A stretch of 35,695 bases of DNA from Bryobacterales bacterium (GCA_016789785.1 JAEUQE010000072.1:1-35695); one strand, 5' to 3'; counted from the stretch's first letter, positions 16,357-24,938 are shown. Numbers and translations: made by a program. Notes: a model not told the origin generated them from the letters alone.

Positions 16357-16390
16357 GGGCTCACCCGCTGGACGAATTGCGGGTGAGCCC
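16357..16390 (-). terminator. Hairpin terminator after the bacilliredoxin gene
   Basis: A perfect 12-bp stem (GGGCTCACCCGC with GCGGGTGAGCCC) encloses a 10-base loop. On the minus strand it is followed by a T-containing run (TTCGTGTTTT). It lies about 33 bases past the bacilliredoxin stop and before the PSD1 gene, isolating the two. Confidence 0.7.
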
Positions 16391-16422
16391 GGCCCGAGCT
16401 TGCGGAGAGAAGCGCGCGGAGA

Positions 16423-16860
16423 TTAGACGTTCGCCTTGGCGCAGTATTGATCGAAAGCCGCGGTGAGCCGCTGTGCGATCATCGGCGCTTCGCTCGTCTC
16501 GATGTCGCGGCGATGCAGTACGAACACCAGTTCGCCATTGCGGAAGAGCGCCATTGACGGAGAGGACGGCGGCACAGCGGCCAGCTTCGATGCCCGCAGA
16601 TGCTGCACGGCTTCGACGTCGGCGCCCGCAAAAACGGTGACGGCGCGCTCGGGCCGGTTGGCGTGATTCAGCGCAAGACCCACGGCCGGGCGAGCCTTGC
16701 CCGCCGCACATCCGCACACCGAGTTGATGACCAGCAACACGGTGCCGCTCTGAGGTCCCAGGGCCTCCTCGACGGCTTCAGGAGTGCGCGCCTCATCGAC
16801 GCCATATTGCGTCAAGTCGCGGCGCATGGGGATCACAAGTTGTTCCGGATAACGGTGCAT
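16423..16860 (-). CDS. Bacilliredoxin, BrxA/BrxB (YphP/YqiW) family
   Basis: A 145-residue thioredoxin-fold disulfide protein with the unusual C49-G-C51 active site in NSVCGCAAGKARPA. Other family marks are the N-terminal RYPEQLVIPMRRDLTQYGVDE, the cis-proline region VPPSSPSMALFRNGELV, and the C-terminal EAPMIAQRLTAAFDQYC. Such proteins remove bacillithiol or similar low-molecular thiols from oxidised proteins in the cytoplasm. Whether this organism makes bacillithiol cannot be read here. I use the ATG at 16860 because homology begins at once after it; a TTG five codons upstream is an alternative. It stands alone and has its own terminator. Confidence 0.9.
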   Translation of the reverse strand: MHRYPEQLVIPMRRDLTQYGVDEARTPEAVEEALGPQSGTVLLVINSVCGCAAGKARPAVGLALNHANRPERAVTVFAGADVEAVQHLRASKLAAVPPSSPSMALFRNGELVFVLHRRDIETSEAPMIAQRLTAAFDQYCAKANV

Positions 16861-17108
16861 TCTTAAATCATACAATAATGTACAGTAATCGAAGAATCGG
16901 CCGCGGGGAACCTAGGGGTTGGCAACGCGGCCGGCTGCTTGATCAGGACTGGCAATCAGCCCTTTTGTCCTTTACAGCGCAGTCGGCCAACGAACGGGAT
17001 CATCCTCTCTCCGTCGTACGTTGTCCGGAATACTTTATGTCGTACACGGGGAGCTGGCCTGCTGTGTCCCAACCGAAAGTCAGGCTGGTGCCCGGTTTCC
17101 GTCGATCC

Positions 17109-17490
17109 CTATTGCGATGCGGTGACCAGAAGAGCGTTCGGCAACGTCGCTTCCTCGTTGCCCGTTTTCACGATGACCGATCGCGGACCCAACGCGGCCC
17201 CGGCGGCAACGGCCAACTGCGCACGCACCAGAGACCCACTCGACACAACCACATTCGATACCGTGATACCATTGCCGGCGCTCACCTGGGTGGTCCCTGG
17301 CGCAAAACCGGTTCCCAACCCAACAATCGCGACTTCGAGGCTCTGTCCGGCCATCGCAACTCGCGGACTGGCGGAGTCTTTATCACCAGCAACTCATTGA
17401 ATCCTCCCCTCACCAGAAACAGCGCCATCTGACCTCGTGTCACTGGATCATCTGGGCAGTACCGGTTCGATGCGCACCCAGACGTGATGC
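17109..17490 (-). pseudogene. S-layer-homology / IPT-like domain protein, 3' remnant
   Basis: Two minus-strand frames carry pieces of a surface protein. The first has an S-layer-homology-type motif, WGITSGCASNRYCPDDPVTR followed by GQMALFLVRGG. After a frameshift near 17355 the second reads SLEVAIVGLGTGFAPGTTQV, then VSNVVVSSGSLVRAQLAVAA and a TGNEEATLPNALLVTASQ end before the stop. The latter looks like the IPT-like domain that closes many acidobacterial surface proteins. The front of the gene is missing and the sequence joins directly to the broken beta-helix gene at about 17490. The 250 bases between 17109 and the bacilliredoxin start hold nothing I can recognise. Confidence 0.65.
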
Positions 17491-18713
17491 CCCATCGATC
17501 CAAGCCCTACGCCGCCGAGGTCATAGATGTAGTTGTGGTGCACGATGGTGCCGCGTTCGGTGTAGTCACGGCCGATGTAGTTCGCGCCGACATCGCCGGT
17601 TTCCAGCGCAAGATGATGGATGTGATTGCGCTCGATCACGTGATCGTTGCCGGTGAGCAGAATGCCCGCATGCGGCGCGGCGTGGATTTCGTTATTCGCT
17701 ACGCGACTCCCAACGCCGTTCAGCTTCACGGCCGGATTGTAGGTGCGCACCCATTCGCCCATGTGATGGATGTTGCAGTCCTCCACGCGATGTCCGGCTT
17801 GGGTGAGTGTGCCGCGGTCGCCTCCTGTGATCTCGATCGCGCTGTCGCCAGTATGCGAGATCTCGCACCGCTCCACCGCATGGCCGCGTCCTCCCGTGAT
17901 CAGCACACCGGAGTTGCCGAGAATTGCGCATTCGGATGTTGCGCAACGTGACCTGCTCACCGCCGTCAGCGGTCACTGCGTGTCCGCGGGCCGCCTCAAT
18001 ACGAATCCCGTCGATCGTGAGGTTGCGCGGGCCCTTCACCTCGATCAGAGGAGCGTGAATCCTGGAGATCAGCACTTCGGCTTTCCGCGGGTCCGGCGGA
18101 GGCCAAAAGTAGACGGGCGCGGGATCGAGATAGTACCCACCGGGCGTATCGAGTTCTTCAAGCATGGCTGTCCGTCCGTGTAGCGGAAGCCAAGCGGAAG
18201 GCGTCCGATCTTACGTCCGTCATCCCGCGGCTCGGAGTCCGCGGGTTCACCCATGCGCACGAAACCTTCGTTGGGCCAGCGCGCGACCGTCATCCGGCGG
18301 CCATCGGAGAAGATCTCCGGGTGCGAGGGAAGATGATTGCGGCCGAAGCCGCGTGCTGCGAATCCGCCAAAGCCTGGGACCGTAGCGACGCGGACGTGCT
18401 TGCGTGCCTCCGGTGTAAGCCGCGATCGAATCGCGCTGTCCATGACAGGACGCCACTTGGTAAGGCGTTCGCCGAAGAGTAATCGAACTCCAGCTTCGGC
18501 ACGCACGGTCAGGCCCGCGGAATCGCGAGCGTCAAACACGATACTACGCGGCACGTAATAGTCACCGCTTCGCAGCAGGATTGTGCCACCGCTGGCGCGC
18601 AGTTGGTCACGAGCCTTTTCGATCGCAGCGGCACCGCCTTTGGCAGAAACGGAAATCTCCGCGGCCTGAACTCCGGACAGCCGCGATGCAATGAGCAGGA
18701 GGAGGAATGCCAT
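17490..18713 (-). pseudogene. Right-handed parallel beta-helix protein, broken
   Basis: The start is good: an ATG at 18713 with signal peptide MAFLLLLIASRLSGVQA, then a domain ending about 18180 (AAAIEKARDQLRASGGTILL, and a WPNEGFVRMGEP stretch). The homology then jumps frame to LEELDTPGGYYLDP and IEVKGPRNLTIDGIRIEAAR, with a segment apparently missing between. It jumps again near 17940 to GNSGVLITGGRGHAVERCEI, a run of beta-helix rungs such as RVEDCNIHHMGEWVRTYNP and VIERNHIHHLALETGDVGA. It stops at GVGLGSMG, where another gene's tail is joined. With two frameshifts, an internal loss and a missing C-terminus it cannot make the family's polysaccharide lyase- or epimerase-like protein. Confidence 0.75.
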
Positions 18714-18727
18714 CGCAGTGAATCTTA

Positions 18728-19171
18728 TCAGGCGTCGATATCTACATCGAAGTACTCCAGCGCCCACTCTCGCATGTAGCGCACATGCTTCGGCACGATG
18801 CGGTACAGCATGAAATCCGGGTTGTCCGGCGACTTCAGGTACGTGCGCAGAAGCGGGTTCGTTTCCCAGATGTCCTGCCGCAAATTCAGATCGTGAACAT
18901 TTTCCGCGACTCCGGTGATTCGCACCTGATCATGGTCTTTCGTGAGATAGCAGAGTTCCACCTTCTGCACATGGTGGATTTCCTGTGTCTTGTTCGAGGA
19001 GCGAAGGGAGGCAACGTAGACCGTGAAGTCGTCCGTTCGCACCGGTGAGACCGGGCGCACGCGGGGTTGATCGCCATCGAGCGTGGCAAGCATCGGGAAC
19101 TTGTCCGCCGCGATGACGGCGAGCGCGAGGCTGCGCACTTCTTCGGGAGGCGGCGCGGGTGGGAGCTTCAT
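18728..19171 (-). CDS. Pyridoxamine 5'-phosphate oxidase-like split-barrel FMN protein
   Basis: A protein of about 147 residues with the general-stress-protein-26/PNPOx-like split barrel: FPMLATLDGDQPRVRPVSPV, then VYVASLRSSNKTQEIHHVQK, VELCYLTKDHDQVRITGVAE and the late FMLYRIVPKHVRYMREW. These proteins bind flavin or F420 and act in redox or stress roles; true PdxH activity is unlikely because the family's C-terminal substrate motif is absent. I start at the ATG at 19171; a leucine-codon start at 19240 would overlap the divergent xseA start. It lies 14 bases upstream of the broken beta-helix gene on the same strand. Confidence 0.82.
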   Translation of the reverse strand: MKLPPAPPPEEVRSLALAVIAADKFPMLATLDGDQPRVRPVSPVRTDDFTVYVASLRSSNKTQEIHHVQKVELCYLTKDHDQVRITGVAENVHDLNLRQDIWETNPLLRTYLKSPDNPDFMLYRIVPKHVRYMREWALEYFDVDIDA

Positions 19172-19228
19172 CCCCTGAGTATCGCTGATCAGGCGCTGTT
19201 CAGGAGCTCGTGAGGGGATTGCTACGAT

Positions 19229-20620
19229 GTGTGTGTGCAAATCCCGCTCCTGTTTGAGTCCCGCCGCCAGGTGATTACGGTGAACGAGTTGACCGAAGCG
19301 ATTCGCGAATCACTGAGCGAGTTCTCGGATCTGTGGATCGCGGGTGAGATTTCGGGCGTGAAGGTTGCCGCATCGGGTCACATCTACTTCTCGTTGAAGG
19401 ACGAGGCTGCGCAGATCCGCTGCGCATGCTTCGCAAGAACCGCCCGCTTTCTCCGCTTCAAACCTCGTGACGGAGTCGAGGTGCTGGTGCGCGGGCGCAT
19501 TGATGTTTACGCGCAGCGCGGGGAGTACCAACTGCTGGTGGATGCAATTGAGCCCCGCGGCTTCGGGGCGTTGCAACTCGCCTTCGAAGAACTGAAGAAG
19601 AAACTCGCGGCGGAAGGGCTTTTCGACGCGGCCCGCAAACGGCCCATTCCGGCGTATCCGCGGCGGATTGGCATTGTCACGTCGCCCTCGGGCGCAGTGA
19701 TCCAGGACATGGTGAACGTGCTCACCCGGCGATTCCCCGGCATTCACATCCGGCTGTATCCGGCGCTCGTGCAAGGTGAGGGATCGGCGGCGCAGGTGGT
19801 GAGAGGCATCGACTATTTCAGCAAGTCGGAATGGGCCGATGTCATGATCGTGGCGCGCGGTGGCGGCTCGCCGGAAGACCTCTGGACCTTCAATGAAGAG
19901 CCCGTGGCGAGAGCGATTGCTGCGTCGGCGGTGCCAGTCATTTCCGCCGTCGGCCACGAGACTGATTTCACGATCGCGGATTTCGTGGCGGATCTGCGAG
20001 CGCCCACACCGTCGGCTGCGGCGGAACTGGTGTCGGGCACGCGGGAACAACTCGTGGAACGCATGGGCGCATTGACCCGCCGCCTGGAACAGACCGTGCG
20101 CTACCGGATGGCATCGCTCGACAGGCGGCTGCATCAACTGAGTACAAATCGCGCCGAGGGGACTTTACACCGGGGCATCGGGAAAGCGCAACAGCGTGTG
20201 GACGAACTCGATGCTCATGCGCGGGACTTGCTGCGTTCGGCGATGGATGCCCGGCGACGTGTGCTGGCGCAGTTGGAGGCGCGCCTGGCAAAGCAGGATC
20301 TTCGCTTGCGCCTGGCGGAAGGCGGCCGTCGCCGGGATGCGGCCGCGGCGCGGCTGGAGCAGCGTGCGCGCTTGCTATTGGCGGCCGCCGGCCGCCGGCT
20401 TACTCCACTTACAGCCCAGTTACATCAACTGAGTCCCCTGCGGGTGCTCGATCGTGGCTACGCGATTGTGCAGTCCGCGGACGGAGCGGTGGTGAAGGAT
20501 GCCGCCGCTGTAACTGCGGGCGATGCCTTGAAGGTGAGGCTCGCAAAAGGCAGGCTCGACGTTGAAGTTCGCCAAGCCGGGGAAGCTCGCCAAGCCGGGG
20601 ATCCTGATGCAGCGGTCTGA
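19229..20620 (+). CDS. xseA: Exodeoxyribonuclease VII large subunit
   Basis: A protein of 463 residues, about the normal length. The N-terminal OB-fold (about 10-105) starts with RRQVITVNELTEAIRESLSE and contains DLWIAGEISGVKVAASGHIY and FSLKDEAAQIRCACFARTA. The nuclease domain carries IGIVTSPSGAVIQDMVNVLT, IVARGGGSPEDLWTFNEEPV and ISAVGHETDFTIADFVADLR followed by APTPSAAAE. A long coiled coil follows and the end is VLDRGYAIVQSADG. The enzyme degrades single-stranded DNA with the small subunit XseB, for which I see no gene here. The start is a GTG; GAGGGG lies about 12 bases upstream. A 15-bp direct repeat (20569-20583 and 20587-20601, period 18) encodes QAGEAR-QAGDPD at the end. Confidence 0.96.
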   Translation: MCVQIPLLFESRRQVITVNELTEAIRESLSEFSDLWIAGEISGVKVAASGHIYFSLKDEAAQIRCACFARTARFLRFKPRDGVEVLVRGRIDVYAQRGEYQLLVDAIEPRGFGALQLAFEELKKKLAAEGLFDAARKRPIPAYPRRIGIVTSPSGAVIQDMVNVLTRRFPGIHIRLYPALVQGEGSAAQVVRGIDYFSKSEWADVMIVARGGGSPEDLWTFNEEPVARAIAASAVPVISAVGHETDFTIADFVADLRAPTPSAAAELVSGTREQLVERMGALTRRLEQTVRYRMASLDRRLHQLSTNRAEGTLHRGIGKAQQRVDELDAHARDLLRSAMDARRRVLAQLEARLAKQDLRLRLAEGGRRRDAAAARLEQRARLLLAAAGRRLTPLTAQLHQLSPLRVLDRGYAIVQSADGAVVKDAAAVTAGDALKVRLAKGRLDVEVRQAGEARQAGDPDAAV

Positions 20621-21200
20621 GATACGGAGTGTCTGCGTGTTCTGTGGGTCCTCGCCCGGGCAGGGCGGCAGGTACCTCGAGACGGCCCGCTCCGTGGCGC
20701 GGGTTCTCGCCGAAAGCGGCCTTGGGCTCGTCTACGGCGGGGCCAGCGTCGGATGCATGGGCGCGCTTGCCGACGCGATGATCGCCGCCGGGGGCGAAGT
20801 CACCGGCGTGATTCCCAGATCGATGCGGGAGCGCGAGATTGCCCATCTCGGGCTCACCCGGCTGCATATCGTCGAGACCATGCATGAACGCAAGGCGATG
20901 ATGGCCGACCTCTCGGACGCGTTCGTTGCACTGCCCGGCGCCTATGGAACTCTGGACGAGTTCTTCGAGATCCTCACCTGGGCGCAGATCGGGATTCACA
21001 CAAAGCCCGCGGGCTTGCTCAATGTCGATGGCTTCTATGATCCGTTGCTCGCGTTTCTCGACCGGGCGGTCGAGTGCGGCTTCCTGAGGCAGAACAACAG
21101 GGAGCTGTTTTTCGTAGAATCTGACCCCGCGGTGTTGGTGAACCGGCTGCGGGCGCACCGTCCCGTTGTGGCGTCGAAGTGGTCAGCGGACGTGCGCTAA
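20607..21200 (+). CDS. LOG family protein (TIGR00730, cytokinin riboside 5'-monophosphate phosphoribohydrolase type)
   Basis: A Rossmann-fold protein of 197 residues. Family marks: VCVFCGSSPGQGGRYLETAR, GLVYGGASVGCMGALADAMI, the catalytic R95 in TMHERKAMM, and E118 in ALPGAYGTLDEFFE. The signature P-G-G-x-G-T-x-x-E is here P-G-A-Y-G-T-L-D-E, with alanine for the second glycine. Members split nucleoside 5'-monophosphates into base and ribose phosphate. The ATG at 20607 overlaps the xseA stop by 14 bases and has GGGG six bases upstream, so it is coupled to xseA; a longer start would lie inside the xseA repeat. Bacterial cytokinin production is possible but unproven. Confidence 0.92.
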   Translation: MQRSEIRSVCVFCGSSPGQGGRYLETARSVARVLAESGLGLVYGGASVGCMGALADAMIAAGGEVTGVIPRSMREREIAHLGLTRLHIVETMHERKAMMADLSDAFVALPGAYGTLDEFFEILTWAQIGIHTKPAGLLNVDGFYDPLLAFLDRAVECGFLRQNNRELFFVESDPAVLVNRLRAHRPVVASKWSADVR

Positions 21201-21264
21201 CCGGGCGGAAATAAGTGGGGCGCGCCACTTACTCTCGTATTACAAAAGATTACCCTTCAGAAGT

Positions 21265-21290
21265 TAAAGCTGCGGGTCTGTAGAACCGAT
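21265..21290 (+). promoter_or_regulatory. Possible sigma-28 (FliA-type) promoter
   Basis: TAAAG at 21265-21269 and CCGAT at 21286-21290 are 16 bases apart; the sigma-28 consensus has 15 between these boxes. Chemotaxis genes are common sigma-28 targets. The single-base spacing error and a leader of about 295 bases keep this weak. Confidence 0.3.
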
Positions 21291-21420
21291 CTTGAATATG
21301 AGTGCAGTACGTGGCCTGGCCGGGGTCATGCGCGGCCGGCAGTGGGCTGCTTTCTGCGACAACACACTTCGACAGTTTGGCCGGCTACTGCTTTGTCCCT
21401 GGAGGATCGCAGTGGCGGTG

Positions 21421-21470
21421 GTTTGCAGTTGCAGTGGCTTGCAGTTGCGGTGGACTCGGAGTTGCGGTGG
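21421..21470 (+). repeat. Short degenerate tandem repeat in the cheA leader
   Basis: About three copies of a 16-17 base unit of TTGCAGTTGCGGTGG type lie side by side: two close matches and a third degenerate copy reading GGAGTTGCGGTGG. No reading role is evident; it may form RNA structure or reflect slippage. Confidence 0.5.
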
Positions 21471-21592
21471 GCTCGTGGCCATCGTCGCAGCCTCCAGGCG
21501 AGCTTGAATTCGGGGTTTCCAATGGCGCTATTGGTGTGTCTTGGAGACGGGTGCTGGGTTTGGCGGCCGTGATCGGAAGTGAATGGAGGGTT

Positions 21593-24361
21593 ATGGAAGA
21601 CCAGGAAGTAATCAAAGACTTTCTTATCGAGAGCAGTGAGAATCTGGCGCGTTTGGACAATGAGATGGTCGAACTCGAGAAGCGGCCGAAGGACGCCTCG
21701 CTGCTGGCATCGATCTTCCGGACCATCCACACGATCAAAGGCACGTGCGGCTTCCTCGGCTTCTCCATGCTCGAGAAGATCACCCACTTCGGCGAGAACA
21801 TTCTCAGCCAGGTGCGTAACGAGGAGCGTAGCCTCACTCCGCAACTCGTCAGTCTGATCCTCGAGATGATTGACATCATCAAGGCGGAACTCGAATCGAT
21901 TGAAGCCTCCGGCAGCGAGAGCGGGGCTTTGCATGAGGACCTTCTCAACCGTCTGAACCTCGCCTATCAAGGCAAGGATACGGCGCCCCCGCCACCAGGA
22001 GAAGCGCCACAGCGCACGCCACAGGACACCTCACGACCGCTTCCGAGTGTTCAACCAAGTCCGGCCGCACCATCCGTGCTTGAGACGCCGCTGGACGACC
22101 CGGGTTCACCGGCGCAGAACTGGATGACCCCTTCGAACTCAATTTACGAGGAGACCAGCAATTCCGTGAGCCAAGCCGTAGATCCCGTGCAGTCCAGTAT
22201 TGCTCCGCTTGTGGACCCGAACAACGGAAAGACGCCTTCTCTTTCTGACGCGGGCTCCCGCGCTGGACAGGAAGGTGATGCCAGCGCCTCCAAGGGCGCA
22301 ACGGCGGCCGACTCCACCATTCGAGTCGATGTCGGACTTCTGGACCGTCTCATGAATCTGGTCGGTGAACTGGTGCTGGCGCGAAACCAGATCCTTCAGT
22401 TCAATGCCCGCCAGGAGGACGCCACCTTCAACGCCACCTCACAGCGGCTCAATCTCATCACCACACAGTTGCAGGAAGGCGTCATGAAGACGCGTATGCA
22501 GCCCATCGGCGTGGTGTGGAACAAACTGCCGCGCGTGGTCCGCGACCTTGCCTCATCGTGCGGCAAGCGCATTCAGCTCGACATGGATGGCGCCGAGACG
22601 GAACTCGACAAGAGCATCATTGAAGCGATCAAGGACCCGCTCACGCATCTGGTCCGCAACAGTTGCGACCACGGTCTGGAAACTCCCGCCGAACGCCAGA
22701 ACGCCGGGAAGGCACCGCAGGGCAAACTGTTGCTCCGCGCCTTCCATGAGGGCGGGCAGGTCAACATCGAGATCACCGATGATGGCCGCGGAATTGATAC
22801 CGAGCGCGTGAAACAGAAGGCCGTTCAGAAGGGGCTGATTCGCAGGGAACAGGCCGAACGCATGAGCGAGCGTGAGGCGCTGCACCTCATCTTCCAGCCC
22901 GGCTTCTCGACGGCCGAGCAAGTCACCAATATCTCCGGCCGCGGCGTTGGCATGGATGTCGTCAAGACGAATATCGAGAAGATTGGCGGCACTGTCGACC
23001 TGGTGTCGCGCGGCGGGCACGGCACCACGGTCAAAATCAAGATTCCGCTTACTCTGGCGATCATTCCCGGGCTTGTGGTGATGAGCGGTGGAGAGCGTTT
23101 CGTGATTCCGCAGGTGAGCCTGCTCGAACTGGTCCGGCTTGAGGGCGAAGCCGGCCGCCGGCTCATTGAACGGATTCATGGCATGCCGGTGTATCGCCGC
23201 CGGGGCAACCTCCTGCCGATCGTGTACCTCAACGAGGCTCTCCGGATGTCGCCGGAGACGAACGCAGGCTCGGCCGATGTGCTCAATATTGTCATCCTGC
23301 AGGCCGAAGACAAGCAGTTCGGACTCGTGGTTGATGGCATTCACGACACGCAGGAAATCGTGGTCAAACCCCTTGGCAAGCAACTCAAGGGACTGAGTTG
23401 GTATGCGGGCGCCACCATCATGGGAGATGGCAAAGTAGCCCTGATTCTCGACGTGCTCGGTCTCGGCCTGAAGAGCGGTGTCCTCTCCGAGCTGCGCGAC
23501 TCGGGCCGGTCGGATGCCCATCAGGGCGATGCCGAATCCGAGCGCCAGACCCTGCTGCTCTTCCGTTCGGGCCGCTATGAGCGCCTGGCGGTGCCGCTGT
23601 CTCTGGTGGCGCGGCTTGAGGAGTTCCCGCGCGGAAAGATCGAACACGCCTCGGGCAAGATGGTGGTGCAATACCGCGGACAGATTCTGCCGCTTCTGCC
23701 GCTCAATTCCTGCCTCGGCGGCTATGGTTCGGATCTCGCCGACAACGTCGATCCCGTGCCCGTGATTGTGTTTGCCGATGGCGAACAGAGGATCGGAATC
23801 CTGGTGGACGAGATCGTCGATATCGTCGAGGATGCGGTGGTTGCACGGCAGCAGTCGGCGCAGCATGGTCTGCTTGGTTCGGCGGTCGTGGGCCAGCGCG
23901 TGACCGACTTCCTTGATTTGCATGCGGTGATCTCGTCGGACAACGTTTGGGCGAACAAGAAGAAGGCCGGCCAGCGCGCGTTACACGTCCTTGTGGCCGA
24001 GTCCTCACAGTTTGCCCGCGGGCTGGTCCGGCATTCGCTCGAGATGGCAGGACACAAGGTCATCGAAGCCGGAACCGTCTCGGAGGCGCTCGACCGGATT
24101 CAGCGCTTCCCGGTAGATGTCGCCGCGGTTTCGCTCGATCTCGCCGGCGGCGGTGGCGTGGCGTTTGCCGAGCAGGCGCGGCGTCAGATTGCCTCGGCCA
24201 AGATTGTCGCCCTCGCATCAGGCCACGACACCACCGCTCCCGGCGGCGACGCCTTCGACGAACTGCTTGAGAAGTTTGACCGGGAAGGGATGCTCCGTTC
24301 CATCGAACGGCTGAGGCTGGCCGTGCAGACGGCCGAACAGCCTGCATTTGCGGCACGCTGA
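21593..24361 (+). CDS. cheA: Hybrid chemotaxis histidine kinase CheA with two CheW-like domains and a receiver
   Basis: A kinase of 922 residues. The HPt domain (about 1-110) has phosphoacceptor H46 in IFRTIHTIKGTCGFLGF. A proline/serine-rich linker (about 125-235) stands where the CheY/CheB-binding P2 domain would be; I see no P2. The dimerisation domain begins VDVGLLDRLMNLVGELVLAR. The ATPase has DPLTHLVRNSCDHGLE and ITDDGRGID, then ISGRGVGMDVVKTNIE. A P5 CheW domain follows (IIPGLVVMSGGERFVIPQVS), then a second CheW-like domain (LLLFRSGRYERLAVPLSLVA) and a receiver (HVLVAESSQFARGLVRHSLE). The receiver keeps the acceptor-like D849 but has a single E803 where two acidic residues bind Mg. The ATG at 21593 has GGAGGG just upstream. 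It leads a cheA-cheW-receptor operon. Confidence 0.95.
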   Translation: MEDQEVIKDFLIESSENLARLDNEMVELEKRPKDASLLASIFRTIHTIKGTCGFLGFSMLEKITHFGENILSQVRNEERSLTPQLVSLILEMIDIIKAELESIEASGSESGALHEDLLNRLNLAYQGKDTAPPPPGEAPQRTPQDTSRPLPSVQPSPAAPSVLETPLDDPGSPAQNWMTPSNSIYEETSNSVSQAVDPVQSSIAPLVDPNNGKTPSLSDAGSRAGQEGDASASKGATAADSTIRVDVGLLDRLMNLVGELVLARNQILQFNARQEDATFNATSQRLNLITTQLQEGVMKTRMQPIGVVWNKLPRVVRDLASSCGKRIQLDMDGAETELDKSIIEAIKDPLTHLVRNSCDHGLETPAERQNAGKAPQGKLLLRAFHEGGQVNIEITDDGRGIDTERVKQKAVQKGLIRREQAERMSEREALHLIFQPGFSTAEQVTNISGRGVGMDVVKTNIEKIGGTVDLVSRGGHGTTVKIKIPLTLAIIPGLVVMSGGERFVIPQVSLLELVRLEGEAGRRLIERIHGMPVYRRRGNLLPIVYLNEALRMSPETNAGSADVLNIVILQAEDKQFGLVVDGIHDTQEIVVKPLGKQLKGLSWYAGATIMGDGKVALILDVLGLGLKSGVLSELRDSGRSDAHQGDAESERQTLLLFRSGRYERLAVPLSLVARLEEFPRGKIEHASGKMVVQYRGQILPLLPLNSCLGGYGSDLADNVDPVPVIVFADGEQRIGILVDEIVDIVEDAVVARQQSAQHGLLGSAVVGQRVTDFLDLHAVISSDNVWANKKKAGQRALHVLVAESSQFARGLVRHSLEMAGHKVIEAGTVSEALDRIQRFPVDVAAVSLDLAGGGGVAFAEQARRQIASAKIVALASGHDTTAPGGDAFDELLEKFDREGMLRSIERLRLAVQTAEQPAFAAR

Positions 24362-24385
24362 GCGTCCGGAGTTTGACAAGCCAGA

Positions 24386-24415
24386 AACAACGGTGAACTA
24401 AGAACAACGGTGAAC
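24386..24415 (+). repeat. Tandem duplication in the cheW ribosome-binding region
   Basis: AACAACGGTGAAC occurs at 24386-24398 and again at 24403-24415, separated by TAAG (period 17). The second copy ends four bases before the cheW ATG. It duplicates the translation initiation region and may alter the CheA to CheW ratio. Confidence 0.8.
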
Positions 24416-24419
24416 GAAC

Positions 24420-24890
24420 ATGAGTCTCACAACGCCCGCTAAAGGCCAGGAAAACTCCGCCCGCTGCCAGTTCTCGACCTTCTTTGTCGGGGATTTGTTC
24501 TTCGGCGTGGAGGTCCTGCAGGTGCAGGAAGTGCTCCGTTACCAGGAAATGACGCGGGTTCCACTTGCCCCCGACCTGGTGGAGGGATTGATCAATCTGC
24601 GAGGACAGATCGTGACCGCGATTGACATGCGCAAACGGCTCCGTCTGGCGCCGCGCGCCGCGGGCCAGAATCCAATGAACGTTGTTATCCGTTCCGAGGA
24701 TGGAGCAGTGAGCCTGCTCGTCGATGAGATCGGAGATGTGCTCGAAGTTCGTCCCGATGTCCACGAACATCCTCCGGAGAACACGCCGCGCGAGTTGCGG
24801 GAGATGATTGCCGGCGTCTACAAGCTCGACGGACGCTTGCTGCTGGCGCTTGACACCGAACGCGTGCTTCAGGTCGGGTTGCCGAATTGA
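24420..24890 (+). CDS. cheW: Chemotaxis coupling protein CheW
   Basis: A 156-residue single-domain adaptor linking receptors to CheA in the cytoplasm. The CheW fold is clear: CQFSTFFVGDLFFGVEVLQV, then QEVLRYQEMTRVPLAPDLVE, GLINLRGQIVTAIDMRKRL, MNVVIRSEDGAVSLLVDEIG and the final GVYKLDGRLLLALDTERVL. The residues that normally touch the receptor tip (NLRG) are conserved. It starts 58 bases after cheA and ends 48 bases before the receptor gene, on one probable transcript. Confidence 0.95.
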   Translation: MSLTTPAKGQENSARCQFSTFFVGDLFFGVEVLQVQEVLRYQEMTRVPLAPDLVEGLINLRGQIVTAIDMRKRLRLAPRAAGQNPMNVVIRSEDGAVSLLVDEIGDVLEVRPDVHEHPPENTPRELREMIAGVYKLDGRLLLALDTERVLQVGLPN

Positions 24891-24938
24891 GGAGTTCGAA
24901 GACGCGCAGCCACAACGGATTACGAAGGGAAGATCGCG

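Larger units (their letters stand above)
21201..21592. other. Leader region upstream of cheA
   Basis: Nearly 400 bases without a convincing gene. It starts with an inverted repeat (TAAGTGG 21212-21218 and CCACTTA 21225-21231) just after the LOG stop, which could end transcription although no T run follows. A sigma-28-like promoter and a short repeat cluster are listed separately. The frame continuous with cheA here has no family similarity. Confidence 0.5.

Noticed and set aside
21302..21592. 97-residue extension of CheA
   Set aside because: It contains a nucleotide repeat cluster and no HPt sequence; CheA homology and a ribosome site begin at 21593.
22553..23923. Long minus-strand open frame (456 codons) opposite cheA
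   Set aside because: Antisense shadow of the CheA ATPase and CheW domains, with no signature of its own.
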